Source of the DNA: Pedobacter ginsengisoli
GTDB taxonomy: Bacteria > Bacteroidota > Bacteroidia > Sphingobacteriales > Sphingobacteriaceae
Assembly: GCF_030244015.1 (NCBI RefSeq)
Contig: NZ_JASSYX010000001.1
Coordinates: 310,001 to 374,000 of the forward strand
Length of the DNA: 64,000 nt
Direction: 5' to 3'
The stretch's first letter is position 1. The number at the start of each line of letters is the position of its first letter. The position numbers and the translations under genes were made by a program. Of the stretch, positions 8,071-16,425 are shown one piece after another. Under the pieces are notes generated by a model. That model saw nothing but the letters and a program-made list of their open reading frames with translations, was not told the DNA's origin and ran no database searches.

Positions 8071-9273
8071 ATGGAAAACATGGAAGCCCTGTTGCAAAAA
8101 TCGCAGTCTTTAGTTAGCCAGTCCAGGTTGGACTTTAAGCGCTATCTGTATCACCAGATCAAATGGAACAACCGGCTGATTGGTATTAAAGGTGCACGGG
8201 GTACTGGTAAAACAACTATTCTGCTGCAATATCTCAAAGCGCTAAATCTGAAAGCTACAGAGGCAGCTTATTTTACGCTCGATGATCTTTATTTTACAAC
8301 CAACTCACTGGTTGAAACAGCAGAAGCATTTTACAGGGGCGGAGGTAAATACCTGTTTCTGGACGAAGTACATAAATATCCTTCATGGTCCAGACACATC
8401 AAAAATCTATACGACTTCTATCCGGATCTAAAAATAGTATTTACAGGTTCTTCTATTATCGACATCGCCAAAGAAGAGGCGGATCTGAGCAGAAGGGCAT
8501 TGATGTATGATCTCCATGGACTTTCTTACAGAGAATACCTGTCGCTCAGGGGAATACTGGAAATTGGGCCATTTGGTATCGATGAATTGCTTGAACCAGA
8601 AAGAGGCTGGCAAAAAATGTTTCCAGGCGATTTCAGACCTCTGCAATATTTTTCAGATTATCTGAAGCATGGTTATTATCCTTTTTTTGCAGAAGATATG
8701 GACAGTCTGCCAGACAGAATCCAGCAGCTGATCAGAACCATTGTGGAATATGATATGGCAGAGCTCCACGATTTTGATATCAGAAATGCCCGCAAAATGC
8801 TTCAACTTTTTTATGTGCTAGCTTCCAACGTACCCTATAAACCAAACATTACAGAACTCGCAAAAAAAAGCTCCGTCCATCGCAATACCATAACCAATTA
8901 TTTGTCCTTTTTGGAGGAGGCGAGGCTCATCAGACAGTTATACTATAGCGGGATCAGTATTGTTGCCCTGCAAAAACCAGAGAAGATTTACCTCAATAAC
9001 ACCAATCTTTCTTACGCCCTGACAAATATCGAACCCAATGAAGGCAACCTGAGGGAAACTTTTTTTGCAAGTCAGGTTGCCGCCAGATATAATCTGAACT
9101 ATACCAACACCGGAGATTTTATGGTTAATGGAAAATGGACGTTTGAGATTGGGGGTAAAAATAAAAGCCTGAAACAGGTTAACGGAGTTGAAAACGGGCA
9201 CCGCGTCATCGACGATGTTGCGTTTCCTGTTACCGATGCCCTTCCGCTATGGGTATTCGGGTTTTTATATTAA
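8071..9273 (+). CDS. AAA ATPase with DUF4143-type C-terminus (COG1373-like)
   Basis: 400 residues. Walker A GARGTGKTT (~41-49, Lys47), Walker B YLFLDEVHKY (Asp98-Glu99) and sensor-like VFTGSSI (~128) form an N-terminal AAA domain. A winged-helix-like segment follows (ITELAKKSSVHRNTITNYLSFLEEARLI, ~270-300), then the DUF4143 region with an IGGKNKS stretch near the end that resembles the nuclease-like core of the family. The biological role of these single-gene ATPases is not established. Starts at 8071 or 8080 are both possible; a GTG at 8041 lies inside the operator. The promoter carries two 20-bp palindromes spaced 33 bp. Confidence 0.82.
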   Translation: MENMEALLQKSQSLVSQSRLDFKRYLYHQIKWNNRLIGIKGARGTGKTTILLQYLKALNLKATEAAYFTLDDLYFTTNSLVETAEAFYRGGGKYLFLDEVHKYPSWSRHIKNLYDFYPDLKIVFTGSSIIDIAKEEADLSRRALMYDLHGLSYREYLSLRGILEIGPFGIDELLEPERGWQKMFPGDFRPLQYFSDYLKHGYYPFFAEDMDSLPDRIQQLIRTIVEYDMAELHDFDIRNARKMLQLFYVLASNVPYKPNITELAKKSSVHRNTITNYLSFLEEARLIRQLYYSGISIVALQKPEKIYLNNTNLSYALTNIEPNEGNLRETFFASQVAARYNLNYTNTGDFMVNGKWTFEIGGKNKSLKQVNGVENGHRVIDDVAFPVTDALPLWVFGFLY

Positions 9274-9338
9274 CACAAGCTTAATACACTGGCTTTATGT
9301 TTTACACCTGGTTATTATTCACATTTGCTTTAAATATT

Positions 9339-9371
9339 GGAGGTTTCGGCAATAGTATTGCCGAAACCTCC
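9339..9371. terminator. Perfect 14-bp hairpin after the ATPase gene
   Basis: GGAGGTTTCGGCAA (9339-9352) pairs perfectly with TTGCCGAAACCTCC (9358-9371) around a 5-nt loop, 65 bases past the ATPase stop. No U-tract follows on the plus strand, so it may be a weak terminator or an RNA 3'-end stabiliser. Confidence 0.45.
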
Positions 9372-9549
9372 AGACAGGAAAATTTATTGAAAAGGGGGTA
9401 AAAATCAGGTAATAAACCCGTTGAAAAATAATGTCCTGATGAACTGAATGCGTACTTTTAAAATATAGAAAAATTATTTAAATATACATCAGGATCACAT
9501 GATGTGTACCCAAAATTAGGATCATGACAAGGACTGCAGATAAACTATT

Positions 9550-10155
9550 ATGGAATATACTAAAGGCGCCCCTATAGCGAATCTGAAAAGTTACCTGCAC
9601 AGTAAAATTGAACTGTCGGCTGCTTTTGATTCGGGAATAGACCCAATGCTGGCAGCAGATACATTGACGGCCAGATATACCAGCCCTAAAAATGAGGATG
9701 GGATAAATGACATTGCCTATTGGGTAGATGAGGGCTATGGCTATTTTACAATGCCGGGAAAGGATAAAGAGGGGCTGGATGTGGTCCACATTGATGAGAT
9801 ATTTCCTCCCAAAATGATTGCGCTGGATGCGGATGGTTTCTTTAATAAGGTGCCATCTTATCGTACCCTGCATTTTACCAAAGGCTCGGTCATTATACCA
9901 TTTCCCAATCCGGCGTTCGTGACCTTGAAAGTGGTAGCGCCGGAGGTAGACGCGCTGGCCATTTGTATCTTGGCAGAGCTCAAAAAGCACGCGGTAGAAA
10001 TTGCGAATATGAACAAACTGGTCATGGAAGAACAGCTGGAGATTTTTGAAAAGATGTGCGGTAAGGAGATCTGGCAGCATTTTTCGCAAAAGCAGCTCGC
10101 AGATTATTTTCGGATTTCGGAAAATTACATGAGCGATCTGAGGGGCGGAAGGTGA
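9550..10155 (+). CDS. Crp/Fnr-like regulator, degenerate (copy 1)
   Basis: 201 residues. The middle resembles the cyclic-nucleotide-binding beta-roll fold of Bacteroidota Crp-like proteins (YWVDEGYGYFTMPG, then FFNKVPSYRTLHFTKGSVIIPF), but the phosphate-binding GExALL...RxA motif is absent. The C-terminus QKQLADYFRISENYMSDLRGGR is a helix-turn-helix of the Crp type ending at the recognition helix. A DNA-binding regulator that does not bind cAMP by the classical motif is likely. It is followed 100 bp later by a paralogous gene; no target is known. Confidence 0.6.
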   Translation: MEYTKGAPIANLKSYLHSKIELSAAFDSGIDPMLAADTLTARYTSPKNEDGINDIAYWVDEGYGYFTMPGKDKEGLDVVHIDEIFPPKMIALDADGFFNKVPSYRTLHFTKGSVIIPFPNPAFVTLKVVAPEVDALAICILAELKKHAVEIANMNKLVMEEQLEIFEKMCGKEIWQHFSQKQLADYFRISENYMSDLRGGR

Positions 10156-10185
10156 TGTTTTCTTTCTTTTCTTAAGATAGTTGGA

Positions 10186-10216
10186 TTGTGGCGTTGCAGG
10201 ATTGGTCGTAAATTTA
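10186..10216 (+). promoter_or_regulatory. Candidate promoter of Crp-like copy 2
   Basis: TTG (10186-10188), a 20-nt spacer and TAAATTTA (10209-10216), which fits TAnnTTTR. It lies 40 bases before the ATG at 10256. Confidence 0.35.
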
Positions 10217-10255
10217 GCTCAGCTAACTAAATAAATTAACTCAATCAAGTTCCTG

Positions 10256-10882
10256 ATGAACACAAAAATTAGCGCTGTCGACGAGCTGTATCCTATTACA
10301 GACTTGTTTGGTCACCTGCATGACATTGAGCCTATCGGCGATCATTTTAAAAATTTACTGCCGGATTGTTTGCTGCCTGTTGAAGGGCCTTTTGTACAAA
10401 ATGTCATTGTACACAGCATTGGCGAGATTTGTAAAACCGCCTCCTGGATGCCAGTTGGCTATGCCCGTGCTTTTACCGAGATTCCCGGCAAGGAGCCCTG
10501 GGAAACAAGACAGCAGACAATAGGGTTCTGGAAGGCCGGCGAGATCGTTTCTCTGAAGGACAGTTTTTTCAGACAGGTGCCTTCGTCCTGCTTTCTGGAA
10601 TATGCTGAGGATACGGTGCTGTACAGTATTTCTTATGATGCGCTGCAGGTCATGAAGCGCAAGACCATCGAAACGCATGAGCTCATTGTCAAGATCCTTG
10701 CTGATGAGAATAGTGAGGTTACTGAACGCAGGCAGTTTTTTAAAATGAGCGCAAAGGAAAGGTATTCTGCATTTCTGGATCATTTTGATCCGAAGATTGA
10801 GCAGTATTTTGAACTGAAGGCCATAGCGAGTTATCTGCTGATGGACCCGACTACGCTGAGCAATCTGAGGGGGAACCGGTGA
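10256..10882 (+). CDS. Crp/Fnr-like regulator, degenerate (copy 2)
   Basis: 208 residues, similar in plan to the preceding gene. A beta-roll-like region (ASWMPVGYARAFTEIPGKE, then GEIVSLKDSFFRQVPSSCFLEYAEDTVLYSIS) is followed by a linking helix with SAKERYSAFLDHF and a C-terminal helix-turn-helix, LKAIASYLLMDPTTLSNLRGNR. The AxYLxMxPxTLSxLR pattern is typical of Bacteroidota Crp-family proteins. cAMP-contact residues are not conserved. It is a clearer family member than copy 1, and the pair probably arose by an old duplication. Confidence 0.75.
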   Translation: MNTKISAVDELYPITDLFGHLHDIEPIGDHFKNLLPDCLLPVEGPFVQNVIVHSIGEICKTASWMPVGYARAFTEIPGKEPWETRQQTIGFWKAGEIVSLKDSFFRQVPSSCFLEYAEDTVLYSISYDALQVMKRKTIETHELIVKILADENSEVTERRQFFKMSAKERYSAFLDHFDPKIEQYFELKAIASYLLMDPTTLSNLRGNR

Positions 10883-10928
10883 TGATTGAGCTTGTTTATT
10901 ACATTTAACGCAACTAACATAAATCATA

Positions 10929-11804
10929 ATGAAATATTATTTTGACTGTCGCTTTAGTGTGGTCACTAAAGGCCGTTTTGTTAAATTCATAAAGTATCTG
11001 TTTGAACACTATGACCAGTTTTGTAAAGAGGTAATCGGGGACGATTTTGAAAATTCCGTCTATAGGAGGTCTCTTTATCCGACAGCTGAATACGAGTATT
11101 ATGTTTTTAGAAGGCACCGTGCCTTTGACTATCAGCAGGCCAGAAGGAGAGGAAGTGCTTATGTTGTGAAACCGCTTCCGTCATTTTCTGCTTTTGAGCT
11201 TAGTTTTAAAAAGCCTGTCATTGATGCGGAACTTTCTTCAATGAGGCTTTTTATTATGGGAATGGATAATATCCTGATGTCTTCGAGTATCGTACATGAT
11301 CATAAGGGAATGTGTTTTAAGGAGCACGGAAACAACAGGGAACTCTTTGATGATGCGGTCATGGAGGCCATTTCAGAGCGGTATCCTTTATTATTGCGGT
11401 GCCGGAAGCTAGATGATTTCCTGGATTTTAGAACGTATAATAAGTTGCGTGAGCCGGTGGAGTTAAGGCCGGTTTATGTTTTTATATTCAGGCTTATTCG
11501 TGAAATGAAACTGGATTTTAAGTATGGTGAGATTTCCCGGAAAGTTTTTGGCAATATCATGTCTGAGCTGAACAGGATTTGGCTTGAGCACCAGGTCAAG
11601 GAAATTCTGAAGAGCAATTCAGAGGAAAAATTTGCTGAGGAAATGGATGAGGAGGATTATGAAATCTTATTGAATGAGCAGGAAAGGACTGCAAAGCGAA
11701 TGGATGAAAAGCGGATGCTGGATTCAATGAAGATTCCTCAGGTGGTCGAGGCTTATGTGAGTGTTTATGAAAAGCTCCCTGCTAATTTTCCGGTTGAGGA
11801 ATAA
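10929..11804 (+). CDS. Unrecognised 291-aa protein
   Basis: I do not recognise this gene. It encodes 291 residues, soluble in appearance, with no signal peptide or membrane segment. The first two thirds are rich in aromatic and basic residues (for example YEYYVFRRHRAFDYQQARRRG at ~57-77). The last third is acidic and probably coiled (KSNSEEKFAEEMDEEDYEILLNEQERTAKRMDEKRM, ~228-263, written in part). It is codirectional with the two Crp-like genes, 46 bp after the second. Codon use looks more T-rich than the flanking housekeeping genes. A terminator follows. Confidence 0.6.
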   Translation: MKYYFDCRFSVVTKGRFVKFIKYLFEHYDQFCKEVIGDDFENSVYRRSLYPTAEYEYYVFRRHRAFDYQQARRRGSAYVVKPLPSFSAFELSFKKPVIDAELSSMRLFIMGMDNILMSSSIVHDHKGMCFKEHGNNRELFDDAVMEAISERYPLLLRCRKLDDFLDFRTYNKLREPVELRPVYVFIFRLIREMKLDFKYGEISRKVFGNIMSELNRIWLEHQVKEILKSNSEEKFAEEMDEEDYEILLNEQERTAKRMDEKRMLDSMKIPQVVEAYVSVYEKLPANFPVEE

Positions 11805-11833
11805 CGACTTAATAACCAATAATTTACATTAAA

Positions 11834-11867
11834 GGCAATCTGCGCACACAGATTGCCTTTTGTTTTT
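11834..11867 (+). terminator. Terminator of the 291-aa gene
   Basis: GGCAATCTG (11834-11842) pairs perfectly with CAGATTGCC (11849-11857) over a 6-nt loop, followed by TTTTGTTTTTT. Confidence 0.85.
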
Positions 11868-11883
11868 TGGCCCTGTACGTTTG
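11853..11883 (+). promoter_or_regulatory. Promoter of the second DUF6266 gene
   Basis: TTG (11853-11855), a 20-nt spacer and TACGTTTG (11876-11883). The -33 element lies in the 3' arm of the preceding terminator hairpin. The leader would be ~60 nt and contains a small hairpin, GCCGGT/ACCGGC (11888-11907). Confidence 0.6.
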
Positions 11884-11948
11884 TATGGCCGGTCCGCTAA
11901 AACCGGCGATAATTAACAGAATAATAAACCATAAAAAAAACGAAGATT

Positions 11949-12590
11949 ATGGGACAACTGAAAAACGGGCCCTTTTCCGGGTTTACGGGACGCACCGGGT
12001 CACTGGTGGGCTACCGCAAGTTTGGGAAATGGGTGATGGCGGCTGTAAGGGCTACAGCCAGCCGCGAACCTTCACTATTGCAAAGTTATACGATCATGAG
12101 GTTTACGATGATGGTCGAGTGGCTGGGCTGGGCGTCTGATTTTATTGACATCGGCTACCAAAATTACGCGAGTGAGATGTCGCCGATGAATGCGGCGGTG
12201 AAATATAACCTTGAACATGCGGTGGCCGGTGTTGCTCCGGCTTATTCGATTGACTATCCTAATGTATTGCTGAGCCGGGGCAGGCTTGCACTCGCCAATC
12301 AACTGGTCATGGCTACTACGGTGGATGCGCAGCTGGATTTTACCTGGACGGCAAATATCGGGACCTGGAAAGGTGCTGTTACTGATGATGCGGCATTTAT
12401 TGTCTACAATCCGTCAAAACAGCTGTTTGTCATGTCGATAGGCGTGGTGACCAGGGCGGCGCTTTCCTTTGATATGGTACTGCCATCTCAGTTTTCAGGC
12501 GATAACGTACATGTGTATATGGCCTTTGTAAGTGCGGACGGGAAAAGCGTGAGTACCTCTGAATATGTGGGAGCCACCGTGGTCATGTGA
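11949..12590 (+). CDS. DUF6266 family protein (second copy)
   Basis: 213 residues. It starts MGQLKNGPFSGFTGRTGSLV, aligning with the first DUF6266 protein (GGFSGKLGDLVGY), and shares later landmarks: NAAVKYNLEHAVAG against NEAVSYNFKHACQG, and YSIDYPNVLLSRG against ISIDYSKLLVSQG. The end also matches (CYIAFAAEDGNSIS against VYMAFVSADGKSVS). Function unknown. The two copies face opposite ways and bracket the ATPase, Crp-like and 291-aa genes. Confidence 0.7.
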   Translation: MGQLKNGPFSGFTGRTGSLVGYRKFGKWVMAAVRATASREPSLLQSYTIMRFTMMVEWLGWASDFIDIGYQNYASEMSPMNAAVKYNLEHAVAGVAPAYSIDYPNVLLSRGRLALANQLVMATTVDAQLDFTWTANIGTWKGAVTDDAAFIVYNPSKQLFVMSIGVVTRAALSFDMVLPSQFSGDNVHVYMAFVSADGKSVSTSEYVGATVVM

Positions 12591-12598
12591 CAAATTAT

Positions 12599-12631
12599 GG
12601 GGTTGGTGTAGCGGCACCGGCCCCACTTTTT
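12599..12631 (+). terminator. Terminator of the second DUF6266 gene
   Basis: GGGGTTGGTG (12599-12608) pairs with CACCGGCCCC (12615-12624), including two G-U pairs, then ACTTTTT. The T-run reaches the stop codon of the convergent sulfatase gene. Confidence 0.7.
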
Positions 12632-14186
12632 ATTTCTTTTCCGTCCCGGTACCGCCTCTTTTCAGGTAGGAAGGAAATTCTGCCGCACCGGAACCATATT
12701 CATAACGCAGGTCGTTCTTGCCGCCAGCGTCAGGAAATAAGGGGATGTACATCCCGCCGGTATTGCCCATGATGTCAAACAGTTGTTTGTTCATCTTTTT
12801 GACTATCCCAAGGTGCTCAGTGCTGCGGATCAGGTTGTTGAGTTCGAGCGGATCTTCCTGCAGGTCATACAGCTCGTCTGTATCCCAAATGCCGTTGTAA
12901 TGGATGTATTTATACCGGTCGCCCCTGAGTGCGTGCATGGTAGGCGTTTGCGGAAAATTGCGTTCCCAGTAATATTCATACAGCAGGCCTGTGCGCCAGT
13001 TTTCCGGTTTCCTGCCTTCCAGCAGGGGTAAAAAACTCATGCCGTCTATATACGCAGGTGCTTTCAGGCCAGCTGCTTCCAGGAAAGTAGGGGCGATGTC
13101 TATATTCGCGACTACCTCTTTGATGACTGTGCCGGGTTTAATCAGTTCCGGGCAATAAGCCAGCATTGGCACACGCATGGAGGCCTCATATGCCACCCGT
13201 TTGTCGATCAGGCCGTGCTCGCCAAATTGAAAGCCATTGTCGCCCATGTAAACGATCAGTGTCGATTCCAGCAGGCCTTGTTCCTGCAAATAGGCCATTA
13301 CCTTGCCTATGGATTCATCAACGCTGTGCAGCGTTTCGGCGTAGCGCTTATAATATTCGCCAATGTCCAGGCTGCTGTGGTACGGGAATTCTACGCCATG
13401 CCAGGAATTGCGCTGGTTTTTTAACCACATGGGCGCGTTTTTATGTAAACTGGCCTCCATGTTTGCAGGCGGCACGAACTTGTATTTGTCGGCCATGCCT
13501 TTGTCGCGATTTGCGGGCATAAACTCGGCATGTACGCCTTTGTGTGAGAGGTAAAGCATAAATGGCTTCTCCTTTTTACGGGATTTTAGAAAGTCGAGGG
13601 CATAGTCTGCCAGTTCATCGGTGATGTAACCTTTTTGAGGTACATGCCTGCCGTTGACATTTAAGCCGTTTGGATTTGGCAGGTAGGTGCCCTGACCTTT
13701 GAACGAGACCCAGTAGTCAAAACCGCGCTGCGGGTCATCGTGTTCCCCGCCCATGTGCCATTTGCCGACCATCGCTGTCTGGTAGCCGGCTTGCTGCAGA
13801 TACTGCGGATAAAATACGATCTCTTTGGAAACCGGGTTGTTGTTGTCCACCACTTTATGCTTATGTGCGTACAGGCCGGTCAGTATAGATGCCCTTGATG
13901 GGGAGCAGAGTGAGGTCGTCACAAATGCATTCTGCAGGTAAGCTCCTTCATTTGCCAGGCGGTTCATGTTGGGTGTCTTGATGAATTCCTGGGCTTTTAA
14001 AAAGCCCAGGGCATCAAAACGGTGGTCATCGGCCAGAATGAAGACAATGTTTCTTGGTTTGCCTTTGCCGGTTTTTATGAGTTTTAGAGAACCTTGTTGT
14101 TGGCTCACTTTTGCGTATTGCGCATTCGCGGATGTGATAGCGCAGAAGTAAAGAAGCAGGAGTATGGGGATGTGCTGACGTACCAT
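12630..14186 (-). CDS. Secreted sulfatase (arylsulfatase / GlcNAc-6-sulfatase-like)
   Basis: 518 residues. A signal peptide is present (MVRQHIPILLLLYFCAITSA, cut near NAQ). The sulfatase fold is marked by NIVFILADDHR (metal Asp53-Asp54), CSPSRAS with Cys94 as the formylglycine precursor, GKWHMGG (~142) and YMGDNGFQFGEHG (~315). It hydrolyses sulfate esters in the periplasm, probably on glycans; the exact substrate is not visible. No sulfatase-maturing enzyme lies in the window. It is probably monocistronic. Confidence 0.92.
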   Translation of the reverse strand: MVRQHIPILLLLYFCAITSANAQYAKVSQQQGSLKLIKTGKGKPRNIVFILADDHRFDALGFLKAQEFIKTPNMNRLANEGAYLQNAFVTTSLCSPSRASILTGLYAHKHKVVDNNNPVSKEIVFYPQYLQQAGYQTAMVGKWHMGGEHDDPQRGFDYWVSFKGQGTYLPNPNGLNVNGRHVPQKGYITDELADYALDFLKSRKKEKPFMLYLSHKGVHAEFMPANRDKGMADKYKFVPPANMEASLHKNAPMWLKNQRNSWHGVEFPYHSSLDIGEYYKRYAETLHSVDESIGKVMAYLQEQGLLESTLIVYMGDNGFQFGEHGLIDKRVAYEASMRVPMLAYCPELIKPGTVIKEVVANIDIAPTFLEAAGLKAPAYIDGMSFLPLLEGRKPENWRTGLLYEYYWERNFPQTPTMHALRGDRYKYIHYNGIWDTDELYDLQEDPLELNNLIRSTEHLGIVKKMNKQLFDIMGNTGGMYIPLFPDAGGKNDLRYEYGSGAAEFPSYLKRGGTGTEKK

Positions 14187-14294
14187 GATTTAAAGCTACT
14201 AAATAAACTGATGTCTCTGCGAATCAGGTTTGCTTTTGCTGCGGATGGCTGTTATTCAGGTGATTACACCCTTGCTTATTGGGCGACCGGACGC

Positions 14295-14903
14295 TTACTT
14301 ATATTTCCAGTGTCTTGACTTCCCCTCGCTGATCCACTCCATGGCAGTTTCCAGACGTTTGTTTCTTGTCGTCTCTGTTTTAGCTTCTTCCAGCCAGGTT
14401 ACATACTCTTTTCTCTGTGACGGGCTGAATTTGTCAAAATGTACTGAAGCTTCCACATTCCTGGCAAGGGCCTCAATGAAATAATCAGGAACAGCCAGTT
14501 CTGTCTTTTCGTTTAAGGTTTTAGCACGTGAGGGGGCTTTAATACCTGCTTTGTTTAAGGAAAGGGCCTGTCTGATGTATTTGATCAGGATCTCATCTGC
14601 CGGCAAATCCTCGAGGCTGGTAATCCTGCCGATACTGCCTGCATTTTTCTCCTCTCTTTTTAAAATGTTGTCCGGGTCATCCATTATTGCAGCTTGCCAG
14701 AAACCAAAAGCGCAATGTTCTTTAAATGCCGCCATTTGGCAAACAGGCCCGTTGTGTTCAAAAAATGGGCAGCTCCATTTGATCGCTTCTGTAAATTCCG
14801 GCGAGGCCTGGTGTACCAATTTACGGAGGTGCAGTAGAATCGGCTTAGCGAAATCTTTGCACTCCGCAATATATGCATCGACCCGTTTATTGTATTGTTC
14901 CAT
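14295..14903 (-). CDS. YdeI/OmpD-associated family protein with DUF1801
   Basis: 202 residues. The N-terminal half fits DUF1801 (LLHLRKLVHQASPEFTEAIKW, then FFEHNGPVCQMAAFKEHCAFGFW). The C-terminal half fits the YdeI region (ALARNVEASVHFDKFSPSQRKEYVTWLEEAKTETTR in part, ending GKSRHWKYK). It is cytoplasmic. Homologues are linked to tolerance of cationic peptides and bacteriocins, though the mechanism is unclear. Confidence 0.85.
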   Translation of the reverse strand: MEQYNKRVDAYIAECKDFAKPILLHLRKLVHQASPEFTEAIKWSCPFFEHNGPVCQMAAFKEHCAFGFWQAAIMDDPDNILKREEKNAGSIGRITSLEDLPADEILIKYIRQALSLNKAGIKAPSRAKTLNEKTELAVPDYFIEALARNVEASVHFDKFSPSQRKEYVTWLEEAKTETTRNKRLETAMEWISEGKSRHWKYK

Positions 14904-15062
14904 ATCCGGATGGTTAGTTCAATTTCCTTTGTTCCTGTATTGTGCCTATAAATATAAGAGATCGGCCCAGTATTTATACGTGATTTTACGAATTAGAAAA
15001 CCAGCCGGGCCTGATGCATGTTTTAGCGGTAAATCACTTATTGTTTAATATAATCTTATACT

Positions 15063-15272
15063 ATGAAAAAGTTAATGATGATGCTGGCCCTGGGCGCTTT
15101 TTGCCTGACTGCTTCCGCGAATGTTGGTTTCTGGCAGGATACCACTAAAACTAAGCAGGACACCACAAAAAAACACAAGGACAAAAAGGACCATGACAAA
15201 AAGAAAGATAAAGATAAGTCTAAACAGGATACGCTTAAACGCGATACAACGACCAGGCCACCGCAAAAGTAG
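15063..15272 (+). CDS. Small secreted Lys/Asp-rich protein
   Basis: 69 residues. A signal peptide (MKKLMMMLALGAFCLTASA) is followed by a mature part made almost only of Lys, Asp, Thr and Gln (KHKDKKDHDKKKDKDKSKQD in its middle). Highly charged, disordered small periplasmic proteins of this kind are common in Pedobacter relatives; function unknown. A bidirectional terminator lies 40 bp downstream. Confidence 0.6.
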   Translation: MKKLMMMLALGAFCLTASANVGFWQDTTKTKQDTTKKHKDKKDHDKKKDKDKSKQDTLKRDTTTRPPQK

Positions 15273-15311
15273 TGTCTGGTCTGCTTAAACTGGTCGTTTA
15301 AAGAACATCAC

Positions 15312-15346
15312 AAAGCCCGGGTGCCTTTTGGTTCCCGGGCTTTGTT
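15312..15346. terminator. Bidirectional terminator
   Basis: AAAGCCCGGG (15312-15321) pairs with CCCGGGCTTT (15334-15343) over a 12-nt loop; T-rich on both strands. It separates the convergent small secreted protein and DMT transporter genes. Confidence 0.8.
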
Positions 15347-15412
15347 CAATCCTAACTCCTTCAGCCTTGCGATGGTCCCTGTCATGTCCCGGCAGGATCC
15401 GGCTGGGCTGGG

Positions 15413-16342
15413 TTATGTGTCTGTCCGGGCTTTGATAAATGCCGGCGATCTGGCAAACCTCCTTGACCCGGCAACACATATTATGACACCGGCAGTAACT
15501 CCCAGCATATCTGGGCCTACCGGCTCATGAAGCAGGAATGCGGCCAGTGCCAGCCCAAAAAACGGTTGCAGCAGCTGCAGCTGCCCCACCGCTGCGATGC
15601 CTCCCAATGCCAGGCCGCGGTACCAGAATATAAAACCGACAAGCATACTGAATACCGAAATATAAGCCAGGCTGGTCCAGGAAGCCAGACGGATTCCCGA
15701 AAATGAAGGGGGCGTTGTAAATCCTGCGATCACAGTCATAAAAGGCAGTGACAGCACCAGCGCCCAGCAGATCACCTGCCAGCCGCCCAGTACCCTGGAT
15801 AGTTTTGCGCCTTCGGCGTAGCCAAGCCCGCAAACGATGATGGCCAGCAGCATGAGTATATTGCCCGTGGCTGATCCTGAGGCTCCTCTGGTAAGAGCAT
15901 ATCCGATAACGAGCAGACTTCCCAGGATGGAAAACAGCCAGAATGCAGGATGCGGACGCTCGGTGCCACGCAACACGCCAAATATCGCTGTACTGAGCGG
16001 CAGCATGCCGACAAAAACCATGGAATGCGCCGAGCTCACATGCTGCAGGGCGAGCGCCGACAACAACGGGTAACCAAGTACGACTCCCAGTGAAACAATA
16101 ATTAATGGATAGATGTGCTGTTTTCCGGGGCGTTTTTCTTTATAGATCAGCAGGATGGCAAGCCCGAGGATTCCGGCTATACCTGCACGTGCGGCCGTCA
16201 GGAATACGGGATTGAAATCCAGGATGGCAACTTTTGTGGCGGGGAGTGATCCGCTAAAGATCAGTACGCCAATAATCCCGTTTATCCAGCCGCTGCGGCT
16301 GTTTTCTTTCGCTTTGCTGCGTGTTAGTGTATGCTCATTCAT
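15413..16342 (-). CDS. EamA-family (DMT) transporter
   Basis: 309 residues with about ten hydrophobic segments arranged as two EamA repeats (for example GIIGVLIFSGSLPATKVAIL near the start and VGFIFWYRGLALGGIAAVG in the second repeat). It is likely an inner-membrane exporter of an amino acid or metabolite. It is divergent from a MocR-type regulator across 95 bp, an arrangement in which the regulator usually controls the transporter. A minus-strand -7 element TAGCTTTG (16370-16363) lies 20 bp before its ATG. Confidence 0.9.
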   Translation of the reverse strand: MNEHTLTRSKAKENSRSGWINGIIGVLIFSGSLPATKVAILDFNPVFLTAARAGIAGILGLAILLIYKEKRPGKQHIYPLIIVSLGVVLGYPLLSALALQHVSSAHSMVFVGMLPLSTAIFGVLRGTERPHPAFWLFSILGSLLVIGYALTRGASGSATGNILMLLAIIVCGLGYAEGAKLSRVLGGWQVICWALVLSLPFMTVIAGFTTPPSFSGIRLASWTSLAYISVFSMLVGFIFWYRGLALGGIAAVGQLQLLQPFFGLALAAFLLHEPVGPDMLGVTAGVIICVAGSRRFARSPAFIKARTDT

Positions 16343-16362
16343 CTGGTGATCGTTTATGGATA

Positions 16363-16370
16363 CAAAGCTA
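16363..16370 (-). promoter_or_regulatory. -7 element of the DMT transporter promoter
   Basis: On the minus strand this reads TAGCTTTG, an exact TAnnTTTG. At the -33 position only CTG is found, so the promoter may need activation. Confidence 0.45.
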
Positions 16371-16375
16371 AAACG

Positions 16376-16425
16376 GTACAGTCAATGAATACAGTTACAG
16401 TTTTGTATATTTCGATGGGTACAGT
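16376..16425. promoter_or_regulatory. TACAGT repeats, candidate MocR operator
   Basis: Four direct copies of TACAGT start at 16377, 16390, 16396 and 16420 in the 95-bp region between the divergent transporter and MocR genes. Direct repeats at such spacing are usual for MocR regulators. Confidence 0.5.

Noticed and set aside
9478..10089. 203-aa frame on the minus strand
   Set aside because: It is antisense to a Crp-like gene that has a proper helix-turn-helix end; the minus-strand product shows no domain.
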